A stretch of 64,000 nucleotides of DNA from Palsa-883 sp963847615 (lineage in GTDB: Bacteria; Pseudomonadota; Alphaproteobacteria; Acetobacterales; Acetobacteraceae): NCBI GenBank assembly GCA_963847615.1, contig CAWKAN010000016.1, forward strand, positions 434,001 to 498,000. The letters are read 5' to 3'. The notes beneath the pieces are model-generated. The model did not search any database. It was given only the letters and a program-made list of their open reading frames with translations, and was not told where the DNA came from. Every line of letters starts with the position of its first letter. Position 1 is the first letter of the stretch. The translations under genes and the position numbers were made by a program. Below are positions 6,865 to 15,388 of this stretch, piece after piece.

Positions 6865-8037
6865 ATGGACACCACGCTCGACACGACTATCGATCCCCTG
6901 GCGCTGTATATCCACTGGCCGTTCTGCCTGGCCAAGTGCCCGTATTGCGACTTCAACTCGCACGTGCGCGAGCGCATCCCGCAGGCCCGCTTCGCCGCGG
7001 CGCTGCGGCGCGAGCTGGCGTGGGAGGCGGCGCGGCTTGGCCGCCGGCGGCTGGGCTCGATCTTCTTCGGCGGCGGCACGCCGAGCCTGATGGCGCCGGA
7101 GACGGTGGCGGCGCTGATCGCGGATGCCGGGCGTCTGTTCGACGCGGCGCCGGGGATCGAGATCACGCTGGAGGCCAACCCGACCAGCGTCGAGGCCGGC
7201 AAGTTCTCCGCCTTTCGTGCCGCCGGGGTGAACCGGGTGTCGCTGGGGGTGCAGAGCCTCGATCCGCTGGCGCTGCAGATGCTGGGGCGGCGGCACTCGG
7301 TGGGCCAGGCGATCGCGGCGCTGGAGATCGCACGGGGGATGTTTCCGCGCGTGTCGTTCGACCTGATCTATGCGCGGCCGGGGCAGGCGCCGGCGGCGTG
7401 GCGGGCGGAGCTGCGCCGGGCGCTGGGGCTCGCGGCGGATCATTTGTCGCTGTACCAGCTGACGATCGAGCCGGGGACCGCGTTTGCCACGTTGCACGGG
7501 CGGGGCGAGATCGTGCTGCCGGACGGCGATGACGCGGCGGCGCTGTATGGCGCGACGGCGGAGGAGGCGGCGCGGTTCGGGCTGGCGCCGTATGAGGTCT
7601 CCAACTACGCCGCGCCGGGGGCGGAGAGCCGGCACAACCTGGCCTATTGGCGATACGCGGATTACGCCGGCATCGGACCGGGGGCGCATGGGCGGATCAG
7701 CCTGGACGGGGCGTTGTTCGCCACGCGGCGGCACCGCGCGCCCGAGGTATGGGCCGAGCGCGTCGAGCGTGATGGGAACGGAACGACCGACCAGACCGCG
7801 CTGCTGCCGGCCGAGCGGGCGCGCGAGATGCTGCTGATGGGCTTGCGGCTGGCCGAGGGGATCGACGAAGCGCGTTTCGCGGCGCGCAGCGGCATCGCAC
7901 TGGATGACGCGGTGGACCAGGGGGTTTTGCGGCAGGCGACCGAGGCAGGCTACGTTGCGCGCGCGGATGGACGCCTGACCGCGCTACCGGAGGGCCGGTT
8001 GCGGCTGGACGCGCTGCTGGCAGCCTTGGTCCTGTAG
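6865..8037 (+). CDS. hemW: HemW, radical SAM heme chaperone (HemN-like)
   Basis: The 390-aa protein has the radical SAM cluster CX3CX2C as CLAKCPYC (C21, C25, C28) followed by the HemW-type DFNSH. Further blocks are FFGGGTPSLM, ITLEANPTS, RVSLGVQSLDP, then YEVSNYA and HNLAYWRYADYAGIGPGAH. The cysteine after the CX3CX2C motif seen in true HemN enzymes is absent, which favours HemW, a heme-handling protein. It often follows rdgB in alphaproteobacteria, as here. The ATG at 6865 was chosen because the homologous part begins right after it. Confidence 0.95.
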   Translation: MDTTLDTTIDPLALYIHWPFCLAKCPYCDFNSHVRERIPQARFAAALRRELAWEAARLGRRRLGSIFFGGGTPSLMAPETVAALIADAGRLFDAAPGIEITLEANPTSVEAGKFSAFRAAGVNRVSLGVQSLDPLALQMLGRRHSVGQAIAALEIARGMFPRVSFDLIYARPGQAPAAWRAELRRALGLAADHLSLYQLTIEPGTAFATLHGRGEIVLPDGDDAAALYGATAEEAARFGLAPYEVSNYAAPGAESRHNLAYWRYADYAGIGPGAHGRISLDGALFATRRHRAPEVWAERVERDGNGTTDQTALLPAERAREMLLMGLRLAEGIDEARFAARSGIALDDAVDQGVLRQATEAGYVARADGRLTALPEGRLRLDALLAALVL

Positions 8038-8275
8038 CACCGCGCTGTCCCGGCACGTGCCGTTCGTCCGCCCCCGCTCGTCGTCCGCCGCTCATCCGCC
8101 GTTCGTCTGCCTGTGGGCGAACCAGGCTTCGAGGCTGGCCCGACGTCCGGGGACAGCCCGCCCGGCGGCAGTGCCAGGCGGCCGCCATGAACCTGCTCGA
8201 TCTCCACCCGCGATCATGGTAACGAGACGAACCCAGCGCCGGCCTCGCATGACGGCCAGGAACCAGGAGACGATC

Positions 8276-9268
8276 ATGAAAAAGGGCGAGGCTCCGCAGC
8301 TCGATTGCGCCTGGTGGAAGAAGTGCAAGCCGGTCACCCTCAAGAACGGCGATCTCGAGGCCGCGCTGGCGGCATATGAACACGCCATGGATGCGTGGGA
8401 CAAGAAGCAATCGGATGAAAACCACATCGCCCGCATACGCTCTCTCGAAGCGGTGAACGGGGCGGCCAGGTCCGTCATCAAGGCGTGCAACCGGATGCTG
8501 CACAACGATACGATCACCTGTCTCGAAAAATTTCCGAAACTGATAAGCGACAAGAAGGAGGCACTGGGCGAGCGGTACACCCAATTGAGAACGATGCAGG
8601 CCAAGGAATTCAGCAAAATCCTGACGAAAATGACGGACAAGGCCGCGGTCGTCGAAGAGACATTCTATGGAGTATATGACGATCTCATCAAGAAGCAGAC
8701 AAACCTGCAGCAGGTTGGCGATTACGGCCTGGGCGGGATCGACTCGCTGTCGCTGCTGATCGATGACCTGGTCAAGGATGGACACCAAGACGGGGCCATC
8801 GGTGCCTTCAGGGACAACAAGAACGTGGTGAAATTCCTGGATGAAATCGACAAATCCTCTCAATTGCTTGGCAGGATCTCCAAGGAAATGGTGCCGCTGT
8901 TTGCGAAAGTTCCACAACTGGCGAAATTGATAGCCCTTGTCAAAAGGGAAATCGATGACCTGCAGAAAGAAGACTACGTCCAGACGCATCCGAAATTGGC
9001 CAACGGCTTCACCGGCCTGAGGAACTGGTTGACACTGCTGGACAGCGAACTCGACCAATTCGGTGGCAAACCGCCGGAGTTGAGCCATCTGCAATTGACC
9101 GACACCATGAAGGTCGAGGAACTGAAGGACAAGACCAGCCGACTGCTGCGTGCGGACCTCAAGGAATGGTCGGACAATGGCGCTGCCATGACGGTGGCCA
9201 GCAAGAAGCTTCGGCAGGCGGACTTCGGCAAGCAACTGGCGCAAATCCACAAGCTGGCCGTCGAATAG
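8276..9268 (+). CDS. Orphan helical protein of unknown function
   Basis: I do not recognise this 330-aa product. It has no signal peptide and no membrane segment. It is rich in Lys, Glu, Asp and Leu with long stretches that should be alpha-helical, for example LLIDDLVKDGHQDG and KLIALVKREIDDLQKED. A CAWWKKCK segment sits near the start. Codon use is less GC-biased than in the neighbours, which hints at a different origin. The ATG at 8276 has AGGAGA 5 nt upstream, so translation is likely. It stands alone between hemW and a minus-strand reductase, so context gives no function. Confidence 0.8.
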   Translation: MKKGEAPQLDCAWWKKCKPVTLKNGDLEAALAAYEHAMDAWDKKQSDENHIARIRSLEAVNGAARSVIKACNRMLHNDTITCLEKFPKLISDKKEALGERYTQLRTMQAKEFSKILTKMTDKAAVVEETFYGVYDDLIKKQTNLQQVGDYGLGGIDSLSLLIDDLVKDGHQDGAIGAFRDNKNVVKFLDEIDKSSQLLGRISKEMVPLFAKVPQLAKLIALVKREIDDLQKEDYVQTHPKLANGFTGLRNWLTLLDSELDQFGGKPPELSHLQLTDTMKVEELKDKTSRLLRADLKEWSDNGAAMTVASKKLRQADFGKQLAQIHKLAVE

Positions 9269-9417
9269 GGCGCGGCGCGCGGCGGGGCAGCCCGGCCCGG
9301 TCGCACACCGCCCCACACCGTGCGTCGCCGGCGCCGATCTCCCCGCCTATCTCCCCGTAGTCGCGCCAGCGTGCGGAAATGCCGGCCGACCGCGATGGCC
9401 AGGCAGGACGTGCGCCC

Positions 9418-10590
9418 CTACCCCGTCTCCGCCCCCAGCCCGCGCCGGTAGGTGGACGGCACCCCCTCGAACGCCGACTTCGCCCGCTTGCCCAACCAGA
9501 ACCCATAGTTCGGCGGCACCGACACGAAATCCGGGTCCGCGCCGAGCTTCTGCGCCGCGTCCATCGCCCAGTTCGGGCTGTACAGCAGCTCGCGCGCCAG
9601 CGCGATCAGGTCGGCCTGGCCGGCCTGTAGGATCGCCTCGGCCTGGTCGGCATGCACGATGTGCCCCACCGCCATGGTCGGCATCCCCGCCTCGGCGCGG
9701 ATCGTTTCGGCGTACGGCACCTGGTAGCCGTAGTTGCGCGCCCGCGCGGACTCCATCGGCGAGCGCTCCAGGATGCCGCCCGAGCTGCAATCGATCACGT
9801 CGACGCCCTTGGCCTTCAACTCGCGCGCCAGCGCCACGCTCTGCGCCGGCCCCCAGCCGGCGTCGTCCTCGCAGGACAGCCGCATGAACAGCGGTTTTTC
9901 CGCCGGCCAGTTGGCGCGCACGCATTCCGCCACCTCGAGCGCGAAGCGCATGCGCCCGGCCTCCGACCCGCCGTAGTCGTCGTTGCGCCGGTTCGCCACC
10001 GGCGAGAGGAACTGGTGGATCAGGTAGCCGTGCGCGCCGTGGATCTCCAGTACCTCGAACCCGGCGCGATCTGCCCGCGCCGCGGCCTCGCCCCAGTGCC
10101 GCACCACGTCGGCGATCTCGTCGCGGCTGAAGGCGCGCGGCGTCGGCAACTTGTCGCTGTGCGCCACCGCGCTCGGGGCGACCAGCTCCCAGCCTTCCCA
10201 GTCGAACATCTCGGGATGCTCCGGCGTCAGCGGCTGTTGCCCCTCCCACGGCCGGGTCAGCCGCGCCTTGCGCCCGGAATGACCGAGCTGGATGCCCGGC
10301 ACCGCGCCCTGCGCCTTGATGAACGTCACGCAGCGCGCCAGGCCGGGCACGAATTCGTCGCGCCACAGCCCGAGGTCGCCGACGGTGCCGCAGCCGCGGC
10401 GCTCGATCTTGGTAGACTCCATCATCACCAGGCCGCAACCGCCGACGGCGAAACGGCCGGCGTTCACCAGGTGCCAGTCGGTGGCGAAGCCCTCGTGCGC
10501 GGCATACTGGTGCATCGGCGCAACGACGACGCGGTTCTTCAGCGTCACGCCGCGCAGGGTCAGCGGCGAGAACAGCATAGGTGCGGTCAC
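9418..10590 (-). CDS. Old yellow enzyme family NADH:flavin oxidoreductase (YqjM/XenA-like)
   Basis: This 390-aa FMN-dependent TIM barrel reduces activated C=C bonds. It follows the YqjM-type pattern: LKNRVVVAPM, LGHSGRKA, VLEIHGAHGYLIHQFLSP (the substrate-binding His pair), NRRNDDYGGS, DVIDCSSGG and LIALARELLYSP. The cysteine that tunes the flavin in YqjM-type enzymes (SPMCMY in the Bacillus protein) is histidine here (APMHQY, H27). The GTG start at 10590 has AGGAGA at normal spacing. It lies downstream of the PEPC-like gene on the same strand, but a 307-bp hairpin element separates them, so co-transcription is doubtful. Confidence 0.93.
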   Translation of the reverse strand: MTAPMLFSPLTLRGVTLKNRVVVAPMHQYAAHEGFATDWHLVNAGRFAVGGCGLVMMESTKIERRGCGTVGDLGLWRDEFVPGLARCVTFIKAQGAVPGIQLGHSGRKARLTRPWEGQQPLTPEHPEMFDWEGWELVAPSAVAHSDKLPTPRAFSRDEIADVVRHWGEAAARADRAGFEVLEIHGAHGYLIHQFLSPVANRRNDDYGGSEAGRMRFALEVAECVRANWPAEKPLFMRLSCEDDAGWGPAQSVALARELKAKGVDVIDCSSGGILERSPMESARARNYGYQVPYAETIRAEAGMPTMAVGHIVHADQAEAILQAGQADLIALARELLYSPNWAMDAAQKLGADPDFVSVPPNYGFWLGKRAKSAFEGVPSTYRRGLGAETG

Positions 10591-10646
10591 GTATCATCTC
10601 CTGTCGTTTCGCGGCGCATGCCGCCGTCGGCACCCTAGGGCACGCG

Positions 10647-10953
10647 GGGGCGGCGAGGGAAGGCTGGGGCTCCGCCCCAGACCCCGCCAAGGGGCGCTGC
10701 CCCTTGGAACCCCGCCAAGGGCGGAGCCCTTGGAACCCCGGACTGGGAGTGTGGGGATGGGAAGGGGGCGTGTGGGCGGGGCGCCGGTGCCGGCCGTCGC
10801 AACGGCCGGCACCGGCGCTCCGCCCACACGCCCCCTCCCCATCCCCACACTCCCAGTCAAGGAGTCCAGAGGCCGCTGCCTCTGGTGGGGGTCCAGGGGG
10901 CAAAGCCCCCTGGTGGGGTCTGGGGCGAAGCCCCAGCCTTCCTTCGCCGCCCC
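10647..10953. repeat. Stacked-hairpin intergenic element, copy A
   Basis: A 307-bp array of inverted repeats. The outer arms (ggggcggcga...) pair end to end. Inside are short hairpins with GC stems (around 10683, 10707, 10871, 10897 and 10921) and a central giant palindrome. The left arm 10741-10797 and right arm 10802-10858 pair over 57 bp with two mismatches around a 4-nt loop. It lies 27 nt after the stop of the PEPC-like gene. Related copies are at 39122-40841 (split by an IS) and 45617-45945. Function is unknown. Confidence 0.9.
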
Positions 10954-10980
10954 TGCATGCGCTCGGGCACCGGGTGGACG

Positions 10981-13818
10981 TTACCCGAACGCGCCGACCT
11001 CGTGGGTGATTGCGGTGGCGATTTCGCGCACCAGGGCGAACAGCCGGCGCATCGGGGCAAAAATCTCCTGGTGCTCGCGCACATAGGCCGTGCCCTCGCG
11101 CGGCGGTGCCGGTTCGGCATAGTCGCACGCCGCCCCGGCGTCGGACGCCGCGGGAAAGATCTCCGCCAGCATCTGCAACGCCGGCTCGATCTCCAGGCGC
11201 AATATCACCGCTTCCAGCACCGCGCGCGTCACCCCGTGGCGCGGGGAAAAATCCGAGATCTCGGTCGACAGCAGCCAGATCCGATGGATCAGCGCCAGCC
11301 GCAGCGCGTGCAGCAACTGCTCGCGCGCCGCCATGCGCGGGGCGTCCGGCCAGGCCACGCGCACCGCCAGGTGATCGGCCTGGATGCGGCGGAACATCGA
11401 CTGCGCCGCGGCCCAGATGTCCAGCCGCTCCAGCGCGCGCGCCACCGCCACCTGGCCCTCGCGCCGCGCCACCGTCTCGGCGTGCGCCGCGCGGTCCAGC
11501 CAGGTGCCGGGATCGAGCGTCGCGATCACCGCGCGCAGCACGTCGATGTCGGAATGTGCCAGCGCGTCCGCGGCGAACTCCAGCGCGCGATGGAACCGCC
11601 GGCTGGTCTCGCGCAGTTCGCGGAACGTTTCGGGATGCCGCGCCGCCGCCGCGCCCAGCCCTTGCAGCGTGTTGGCACACCAGCCCAACTGTTGCAAAAT
11701 GGCATTGTTGGGGATCGCCCGCAGCTCGCGCGGATGGCGGATGCGCGGCGCGCTCGCCATGCCGTCGGCTTGCCGCGCGGCGGGGCGCGAGCCGGTGCGG
11801 TCCAGCAGCGCCGGCCCGAACGCGCCCAGCAGCGCGCCGTAGCCGTCGTCCTCCACCAGCCCCTCCATCCCCGCCTTGACGGTGGCGAAGAAGTCGGCGG
11901 CGAAGTCGGGATCGGCGTAGACCGGGTCCTCGATCGGACCGGCGGCGGGATGATAGGTCTGCTCGGCGATGCGCGTGACGGTGGCCAACGCCAGCTCCGG
12001 CGTGCCGAACAGCAGGTAGCCGTCGCCGCCCTGGAACGCGCTTTCCTCGCGCACCGCCACGCCGGCCCGCTTCAGCGCCTGGCGCGAGGCGGTCGGCGAG
12101 AGATACTTCAACCGATCCGCCAGCGATCCGGGATGCGCGCCGCGGCCGATGCTCTCGCCATGCGTGTCGAACAGGATCACCTCGACGCCGGTCACGCCGT
12201 GCTTCGCCAGCGTCTCGGCGATCTTCAGGCGCAGCCGCTCGATCAGGTAGCTGGCGGCGAGCTGGCCGACATAGCGCCCGGAATCGGAATAGCCGAATTG
12301 CAGCGCCAGCCGCCCGGTCTGCTGCAGATAGGCGCGGTAGTGCGGGCTGCGCAGCGCCTCGTCCAGCACGTGCGCGCCGTGTTCCAGCGCGTCCGCCGTC
12401 TCGAACAGCGGGCTGATCTCGATGTGCCGGTCGACGCCGAACAGCCGCGCCAGCCACAGCGCGGCCAGCAGCGTGTAGCCGGTTTCGGTTTCGGCGATGA
12501 GGAACCGCACCGGCGTCGATCCATCGACGTGCTTGACGATCTGCGCCACCGTCATCATCAGCCGGGCCGCCGAGGCCTGCTCGGCCAGCAGCGCGCCGAA
12601 ATCCACCGGCACCGGCTGCACCGCGTCCAGCGCGGCGTTGATCGCAACGAACAGCGCGCGGCGATGCGCCGGGTCCTCCGGCGGGTCGGCGATCCCCAGC
12701 CGCTGGCGCACCACGTTGTGCACCTGCGCCGCGTTCAGCCGGGTGTGCGTGTGCGCCAGCGCCATGCCGTGCGAGACCAGCCCGGCGCGGGCGACGCACA
12801 GCGCGAGCCGGGTGTGGTCGTCCGCGGTCTCGATCGCCGCCTGGAACAAATCGAGCAGCGGCGCCGGCGTCACCAGCGCCGCCTCCCGCCCATGCACCAC
12901 CGCCTGGGCGAAGGCGGCGACGCGCGGCGGATCGGGCGCGTCGGGCGCCAGGGCGAGCTGCGCCGCCACCGCCTCCTGCGCCACCGCCACGCGCGCGACC
13001 AGCGCGGTCATCGCCGGCAAGGAAGCGAGCTGCGCGTGCAGCCGCAGCAGTTGCAGCCGCTTCATCTCCAGCCGCAACCGGAACGTGTCCCACCAGCCGA
13101 TATCGGTGCGCCCGTCGGTGTCGTAGCCGACCCAGCTCGACAGCACGACCGGGCGCGGGGTCAGCTCGGTCCAGCGGTCCGGCCAGGCGCTGCGCGCCAC
13201 CGACAGTATTGCCGCGGTCAGCCGGTCCAGCGCGTCGCGCCCGTTCTCGATCGCCGCCACCGCCTGGGCGAACTCGTCCGCCAGCGTGACCGGCGGCGGG
13301 CGATGGCTGTCGAAGGCCGGCGCGGCGCGGCCGCTGGCGGCGTTGGCCAGCGCGTGGCCCACCGCGGGCGGCAGCGCGAAGGTGGGATGCGCGGTGAACA
13401 CCGCGGCGAAGCGGGTGCGCTCCACCAGGGCGCGATATTCGGCCCAGCGCACCGGGCTGTCGTTCGGATCGGGACGCAGCAGGTGCTGCGCCAGGCCGGC
13501 CAGGGTCGCGTCGTTCTCGGCCGGATCGACGCCGCCGACATAGGCCGCCAGCCGGCGCGCCCGATCGGCGAAGGCGGCGTCGCGCAGATGGCGGACCAGC
13601 CCGCCGATCGCCGCCTCCGACAGCTCGCCGGTGTCGATCCGCCGCGAGATCGCCAGGGCGAGCAGCAGCACGGGATTGCCGAACGGGTCCGCGTCGGACC
13701 GCGCGCCGAGCCTGGCCGTGAGGCCCAGCAGACGCCGGGCCAGCGCGGCGCCTTGATCGGATGCCACCTCAACCATGGCACGATCGTGCGACGAATGCTG
13801 CAGCGCAGCAAGCGGCAT
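10981..13818 (-). CDS. Divergent phosphoenolpyruvate carboxylase-like protein
   Basis: The 945-aa length and overall motif order match PEP carboxylase, which makes oxaloacetate from PEP and bicarbonate. The essential histidine block is there (VFTAHPTF, H144), as are FGYSDSGRYVG and RAIPNN. However, the glycine-rich catalytic loop, normally FHGRGGxxGRGG, reads FDTHGESIGRGAHP. Its first arginine is lost while the second (GRG) remains. The WIGGDRDGNP block is WVGYDTDGRTD. Canonical PEPC activity is therefore doubtful. It lies downstream of the split ThDP decarboxylase on the same strand and could act on a related C3 acid. The ATG at 13818 has no clear ribosome site; another ATG is 14 codons inside. 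Confidence 0.8.
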   Translation of the reverse strand: MPLAALQHSSHDRAMVEVASDQGAALARRLLGLTARLGARSDADPFGNPVLLLALAISRRIDTGELSEAAIGGLVRHLRDAAFADRARRLAAYVGGVDPAENDATLAGLAQHLLRPDPNDSPVRWAEYRALVERTRFAAVFTAHPTFALPPAVGHALANAASGRAAPAFDSHRPPPVTLADEFAQAVAAIENGRDALDRLTAAILSVARSAWPDRWTELTPRPVVLSSWVGYDTDGRTDIGWWDTFRLRLEMKRLQLLRLHAQLASLPAMTALVARVAVAQEAVAAQLALAPDAPDPPRVAAFAQAVVHGREAALVTPAPLLDLFQAAIETADDHTRLALCVARAGLVSHGMALAHTHTRLNAAQVHNVVRQRLGIADPPEDPAHRRALFVAINAALDAVQPVPVDFGALLAEQASAARLMMTVAQIVKHVDGSTPVRFLIAETETGYTLLAALWLARLFGVDRHIEISPLFETADALEHGAHVLDEALRSPHYRAYLQQTGRLALQFGYSDSGRYVGQLAASYLIERLRLKIAETLAKHGVTGVEVILFDTHGESIGRGAHPGSLADRLKYLSPTASRQALKRAGVAVREESAFQGGDGYLLFGTPELALATVTRIAEQTYHPAAGPIEDPVYADPDFAADFFATVKAGMEGLVEDDGYGALLGAFGPALLDRTGSRPAARQADGMASAPRIRHPRELRAIPNNAILQQLGWCANTLQGLGAAAARHPETFRELRETSRRFHRALEFAADALAHSDIDVLRAVIATLDPGTWLDRAAHAETVARREGQVAVARALERLDIWAAAQSMFRRIQADHLAVRVAWPDAPRMAAREQLLHALRLALIHRIWLLSTEISDFSPRHGVTRAVLEAVILRLEIEPALQMLAEIFPAASDAGAACDYAEPAPPREGTAYVREHQEIFAPMRRLFALVREIATAITHEVGAFG

Positions 13819-13851
13819 GTCGCATCATGTGGCCAGCTCAACCGGGTGAGC

Positions 13852-13896
13852 CATGACCCAGGGCCACATGACCCGGGGCCACATGCCCCGGGGCGA
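13852..13896 (+). repeat. 15-bp minisatellite, three units
   Basis: Units at 13852-13866 (catgacccagggcca), 13867-13881 and 13882-13896 differ by one to a few bases. They fill the gap between the ThDP enzyme and the PEPC-like gene. Confidence 0.8.
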
Positions 13897-13938
13897 GAAG
13901 CGGCCTGGCACCAGTCGGCCCGTGGCCGGAGGCTGGTG

Positions 13939-14553
13939 CTACCCCTTCACCCCCAGTCCACGCATGAACTGATCCCTGATTCGCGCCGGATCGCGCTCCG
14001 TCGTGTCCACCGGCTTGGCGGCATCGATCCGGCAGCCGATCAACCACGGCCCGTCCTCGCGCAGCGCGACGTCCACCATCTCCTCCAGCGCGCTTTCATC
14101 CGCGGCCCAGGCGCTTTGCGCAATGCCCGCGCCGCGCGCGATGGCGACGATGTCGGCCCCCATCGCGGTCGCCGCCTGCTGCCCGCCGGTGATCTGGTAG
14201 GCGCCGTTGTCCAGGATGACGATCGTCAGGTTGCGCTGCGCCCGGTGCGCCACCGTCGTCAGCGACCCGAGCTGCATCAGGATCGATCCGTCGCCCTCCA
14301 GCGCGATCACCTGGCGCTGCGGCTGCGCGATCGCCACGCCGAGCGCGATCGGCACCGCCAGGCCCATCGAACCCAGCATGTAGAAATTCTGCGGCCGGCG
14401 GCCCGCCGCCCAGAGATCGAAATTGCTGTAGCCGATCCCGCCGATCACCGCCTCGTCATGGTGCAATCGCGCAACAAGCCGCTGCGTGATGTCGAAACGG
14501 TTCATCACCTTGGCCTGTGCGCGATGGAGCGGCTGGTTTGCTGTCAACGCCAT
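13939..14553 (-). CDS. Thiamine-diphosphate decarboxylase, C-terminal (ThDP-binding) subunit
   Basis: This 204-aa subunit holds the ThDP/Mg signature: GDGS at EGDGSILMQLGS and the closing DNGAYQITGG about 25 residues later. Preceding sequence (GGIGYSNFDLWAAGRRPQ, NFYMLGSMGLAVPIALGVAI) matches the beta or C-terminal half of sulfopyruvate/phosphonopyruvate decarboxylases (ComE-like). It follows its partner gene with a 12-nt gap, so the two form one heteromeric enzyme. The substrate is probably a 3-substituted pyruvate, but which one is open. The PEPC-like gene lies 120 bp downstream. Confidence 0.88.
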   Translation of the reverse strand: MALTANQPLHRAQAKVMNRFDITQRLVARLHHDEAVIGGIGYSNFDLWAAGRRPQNFYMLGSMGLAVPIALGVAIAQPQRQVIALEGDGSILMQLGSLTTVAHRAQRNLTIVILDNGAYQITGGQQAATAMGADIVAIARGAGIAQSAWAADESALEEMVDVALREDGPWLIGCRIDAAKPVDTTERDPARIRDQFMRGLGVKG

Positions 14554-14565
14554 GGGGTCCGCGTC

Positions 14566-15105
14566 CTACTTCTGAAAGACCTTGCCCCCGGTCAGCAGGG
14601 GCGAGAGGATAAAGCAGACGGGCGCCTGCGTGGCGACGGCCTGGCGGATCGAGCGGTCGACGATGAACTCGACCTCGTCGAGCCGGGTCAGCGTGTGGTG
14701 CTCCATCGCCAGGCTGTCCAGCACCGGGCGCATGGTGCGCGCGACCAGCGCCTGGCCGATGTTGAACTCGCCCAGGGTGCCGCGCTCGGAGACCATCAGC
14801 AGCACCGGGATCTGGAACGGCACCGCCAGCGAGGCGATCGCATTCGGCAACGTCGCGAAGCCCGAGGTCTGCATCAGCACGATGCCGTGGGTGCCGCCCA
14901 TCCAGGCCCCGGCGACGATGCCGAGCGCCTCCTCCTCGCGGGTGGTGACGAAGCAGGTGAAGAACGGATCCGCCTCGATCAGTTCGATCAGCGGGCGGAG
15001 CACGTTGTCGGGGACATAGGTGACCAGGCGGACGTTGTGCTGCTTCAGCACGTCCCGCACGATTTCATGCCATGCCCGATCCGGGCCGGCGGCATCCAAC
15101 GGCAT
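14566..15105 (-). CDS. Thiamine-diphosphate decarboxylase, N-terminal (PYR) subunit
   Basis: This 179-aa protein is the pyrimidine-binding half of a split ThDP enzyme (ComD-like). The glutamate that activates ThDP is in FVTTREEEALGIVAGAW. MQTSGFATLPNAIASLAV and PVLLMVSERGTLGEFNIGQ follow as in sulfopyruvate and phosphonopyruvate decarboxylases. The ATG at 15105 has AGGAG at good spacing. It is the first gene of a minus-strand operon and is divergent from a TcuA-like flavoprotein gene across 283 bp, which should hold both promoters. Confidence 0.88.
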   Translation of the reverse strand: MPLDAAGPDRAWHEIVRDVLKQHNVRLVTYVPDNVLRPLIELIEADPFFTCFVTTREEEALGIVAGAWMGGTHGIVLMQTSGFATLPNAIASLAVPFQIPVLLMVSERGTLGEFNIGQALVARTMRPVLDSLAMEHHTLTRLDEVEFIVDRSIRQAVATQAPVCFILSPLLTGGKVFQK

Positions 15106-15388
15106 TGATCAACTCCTGATGGCAACGTCTGGTGGCGAGCGGGCGATATTTTGCGCCGGAACGGGGTGTGGCGATAGGGCCAGGATCGCGCCATCACCGG
15201 CCGGCCAGCGCCACGCCCGTCTGCGGGTGCGGTTCGCGCCATCCGCGTCCGTCGATGCCGCCGCCGTCGCCGGGGCGGGCGGGACCTGCGAGCCTTGCAC
15301 GGCGGGGCAACCGTTCGTAAGGAGACGGCAGCGGAGGGCGGCACCGCGGCTTGCGCCGGCGCCGCGGCGAACCTGAAGGAGACCTGCC

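Noticed and set aside
10885..15108. Very long open frame (1407 codons) on the plus strand
   Set aside because: It is antisense to the PEPC-like and ThDP genes, which have clear family motifs. High-GC third positions produce such mirror frames. Its protein is Arg/Gln/His-rich and matches nothing.
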